Below are positions 43,877-45,278 of a stretch of DNA of 45,278 nt, one piece after another; position 1 is the first letter of the stretch; each line of letters starts with the position of its first letter. Position numbers and translations under genes: made by a program. A model generated the notes under the pieces. The model saw nothing but the letters and a program-made list of their open reading frames with translations. It made no database searches and was not told the origin of the DNA. The stretch is from Planctomycetota bacterium (GTDB taxonomy: Bacteria > Planctomycetota > UBA1135 > JACQFD01), in the NCBI GenBank assembly GCA_016200225.1, contig JACQFD010000035.1:1-45278 (forward strand), written 5' to 3'.

Positions 43877-45052
43877 ATGAATCAAATTCCGGCGTTTTAT
43901 TTCGATAAAAATAAACTGCTAAAACAGGCGGACGAGCTCGCGCCGAAATTTCAGCATGCGATACCGTTTCAACATGTCGTCATCGACAATTTTCTTCCGG
44001 CGGAGATCGCGGATCTGTTGATACGCGAATTTCCCGGACCTGACGACATCGAATGGGACCTCCACGGACCGGGCCGGACCGCGCGCACGGGAAATAAATA
44101 CATCGACAAGCTCGCCACGAGCGACGAAACCAAGTTTGCGCCGTTCACGCGGCATTTCATGCAACAATTGAATTCGGGGACGTTCATTAAGTTTCTCGAA
44201 CGCCTGACGGGCTCGTTCGGCGTCATCGCGGACGTCACTTATAATAATTGCGGCATGCACTCGACGGGGCCGGGCGGCCGCCTGATGATGCACACCGACG
44301 TGAACCGGCATCCGCTCGGGCTCAAGATGCATCAATATCTGAATTTATTATTATATCTGAATCCCGACTGGAAAGACGAGTACGGCGGCCATCTTGAATT
44401 GTGGGATAACGAACGAAAACCAGTCCATAAGATTCTGCCGGCCGCGAACCGCGTCGTTATTTTTAACACCGGCACGCGTTCGCTCCACGGCCATCCCGTG
44501 CCGCTGACATGTCCCGAGGGACGGCGCCGCAACAGTCTCGCGGTTTATTATTATCTACGCGACCGGCCTGTGACGCAGGAGTACGAGGGGACGCAGCGCT
44601 CCGTGCGCTGGATTCCTTCGCTTCAAGAGGACGTCGTGTATGCACAAAACGAAACGCGGAAAAGTCTCGATCGACTTGCTAAGATTCGCGGCCACGCCTT
44701 CGGCATCGGCGCCGACTCGCTCCCCGTGACCGTTCCGCCTGAATTATTAGAACCCGGAACGCGCAACGCGCCAATCTATTTCATCGGCGCGCACGATCTA
44801 AAGAATCCGCTTGAATTTGCAATGAAATACTTCCGCGCCGCCTGCGAAGGCCTCCCCGGAGGCGCCGCCGAGTTTCTTAAATTATATGAACCGATCGCAT
44901 TGATCGGCGTCGTGTCGCCCGGCCCCAACGACAGCCCGCGCGTCCCCGTATTACTAATGGATCACAGCGGCGAGGTCATGGCCGTCGACGGACGCGACGC
45001 GGCGGAATTACGCTTTATCGGTTATATTGATGAAATGTTGAATGCGCTCTAG
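43877..45052 (+). CDS. 2OG-Fe(II) oxygenase (prolyl hydroxylase-like) with C-terminal extension
   Basis: A 391-residue protein with the Fe(II)/2-oxoglutarate facial triad: LMMHTDVNRHP (His139, Asp141), LHGHP (His204 as distal ligand) and RRRNSLAVYYY with the co-substrate Arg near 217-218. The fold resembles prolyl-4-hydroxylase-type 2OG-Fe(II) oxygenases. Residues about 230-391 form a C-terminal region with a Rossmann-like feel (NAPIYFIGAHDLKNPLEFAM, EPIALIGVVSPGPN, VLLMDHSGEVMAVDGRDA) that was not identified. It has no signal and is probably cytoplasmic. It starts 14 bases after the S41 gene. The substrate is unknown; a protein or peptidyl residue is possible. Confidence 0.8.
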   Translation: MNQIPAFYFDKNKLLKQADELAPKFQHAIPFQHVVIDNFLPAEIADLLIREFPGPDDIEWDLHGPGRTARTGNKYIDKLATSDETKFAPFTRHFMQQLNSGTFIKFLERLTGSFGVIADVTYNNCGMHSTGPGGRLMMHTDVNRHPLGLKMHQYLNLLLYLNPDWKDEYGGHLELWDNERKPVHKILPAANRVVIFNTGTRSLHGHPVPLTCPEGRRRNSLAVYYYLRDRPVTQEYEGTQRSVRWIPSLQEDVVYAQNETRKSLDRLAKIRGHAFGIGADSLPVTVPPELLEPGTRNAPIYFIGAHDLKNPLEFAMKYFRAACEGLPGGAAEFLKLYEPIALIGVVSPGPNDSPRVPVLLMDHSGEVMAVDGRDAAELRFIGYIDEMLNAL

Positions 45053-45234
45053 CGCCGCTGGGCGCTTGCGCTGCGCGCGCGGCGTGCCCTGCGCGGGCGG
45101 CGAGTTGTGCGCTCGACGGGTTGGGTCGGCGGCTCAAACAGATGAGATGAGAAGGCCGGTTTCCGCCGGCGGGATATCTAAAATTAGATTCCCTACAAAT
45201 GCGGGCTCGAGGCCCAAAGGACGGAAACCGACCC
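45053..45234. repeat. Dispersed intergenic repeat, copy C, and spacer
   Basis: The 18-mer at 45062-45079 is the reverse complement of 26411-26428. The 22-mer at 45107-45128 matches 26349-26370 in direct orientation at 20 of 22 positions. Thus the two blocks are present in both copies but with changed relative orientation. No gene is supported in this stretch. The part from about 45140 probably holds the upstream region of the next gene. Confidence 0.55.
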
Positions 45235-45278
45235 ATGTCTCATTCTACTCTCTCTCCCACTATCACAATTGGAATTGA
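45235..45278 (+). CDS. Possible start of a gene cut by the window end
   Basis: An ATG at 45235 opens MSHSTLSPTITIGI and runs off the window. An AAGGA lies about 13 bases upstream, farther than optimal. Too short to name or to be sure of. Confidence 0.25.
   Translation, partial: MSHSTLSPTITIGI

Overview
The window is a GC-rich bacterial chromosome segment. It most likely comes from a Planctomycetota bacterium or a close PVC relative. The strongest markers are an 1164-residue DUF2231-cytochrome-DUF1549-DUF1553 protein (20537-24031), a ThuA plus DUF1080 secreted protein (11640-13013), an N-terminally anchored alpha/alpha-toroid protein with a glycine-rich linker (29772-31604), several planctomycete-style secreted proteins, and the scarcity of clear Shine-Dalgarno sites. 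No phage, transposase, CRISPR array or rRNA was seen. One tRNA is present (Ala, CGC).

Layout. 1-530: the start of a GxxExxY gene and a large inverted repeat built from CGCGGAGA-type units. 530-7055 (minus strand): a tightly packed run, in transcription order UbiD-type decarboxylase, anchored SGNH hydrolase, degenerate SGNH lipoprotein, LnmK/Pnap_2097-like hot-dog protein, acyl carrier protein, MBOAT acyltransferase. This is the most interesting system in the window. It has the parts of a Dlt- or Alg-like surface acylation machine, but an LnmK-like protein sits where an adenylating loader would be expected. 7204-9930 (plus): CDF metal transporter, ArgH-like pseudoenzyme, HAD phosphatase. 9944-13028: M1 peptidase, with the ThuA-DUF1080 protein divergent from it. 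13029-16736: a cupredoxin-like fragment and an acyl-CoA ligase, divergent from a BoxD/PaaZ-type aldehyde dehydrogenase. 16805-24031 (plus): a phytase-like/metallopeptidase fusion, glycogen synthase, and the PSD1-type protein.

24045-26146 (minus): an ApbE-DUF2271 flavin transferase overlapping a PepSY-type membrane protein, probably an extracytoplasmic flavinylation or electron-transfer unit. 26203-26527: a coding remnant, a dispersed repeat and tRNA-Ala. 26652-31604: a DUF2314 protein, DUF4870-like and small membrane proteins, a 26-bp perfect palindrome, a lysine-rich lipoprotein and the toroid protein. 31945-34646 (minus): a PAS-only protein and a methyltransferase-kinase fusion. 34825-45052 (plus): a secreted protein with five Asp-rich calcium-loop-like repeats, a small secreted protein followed by a matrixin with IPT domains and a Cys-containing C-terminal anchor, a PolB-like exonuclease, a pirin, an unknown protein, an S41 peptidase and a 2OG-Fe(II) oxygenase. 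45053-45278: a dispersed repeat and possibly the start of another gene.

Across the whole window the GC-rich DNA is studded with short AT-rich words (TTACAA/TTGTAA, TTGTTA, ATATTA). They appear in all three codon registers and on both strands, a compositional signal that the genes alone do not explain.
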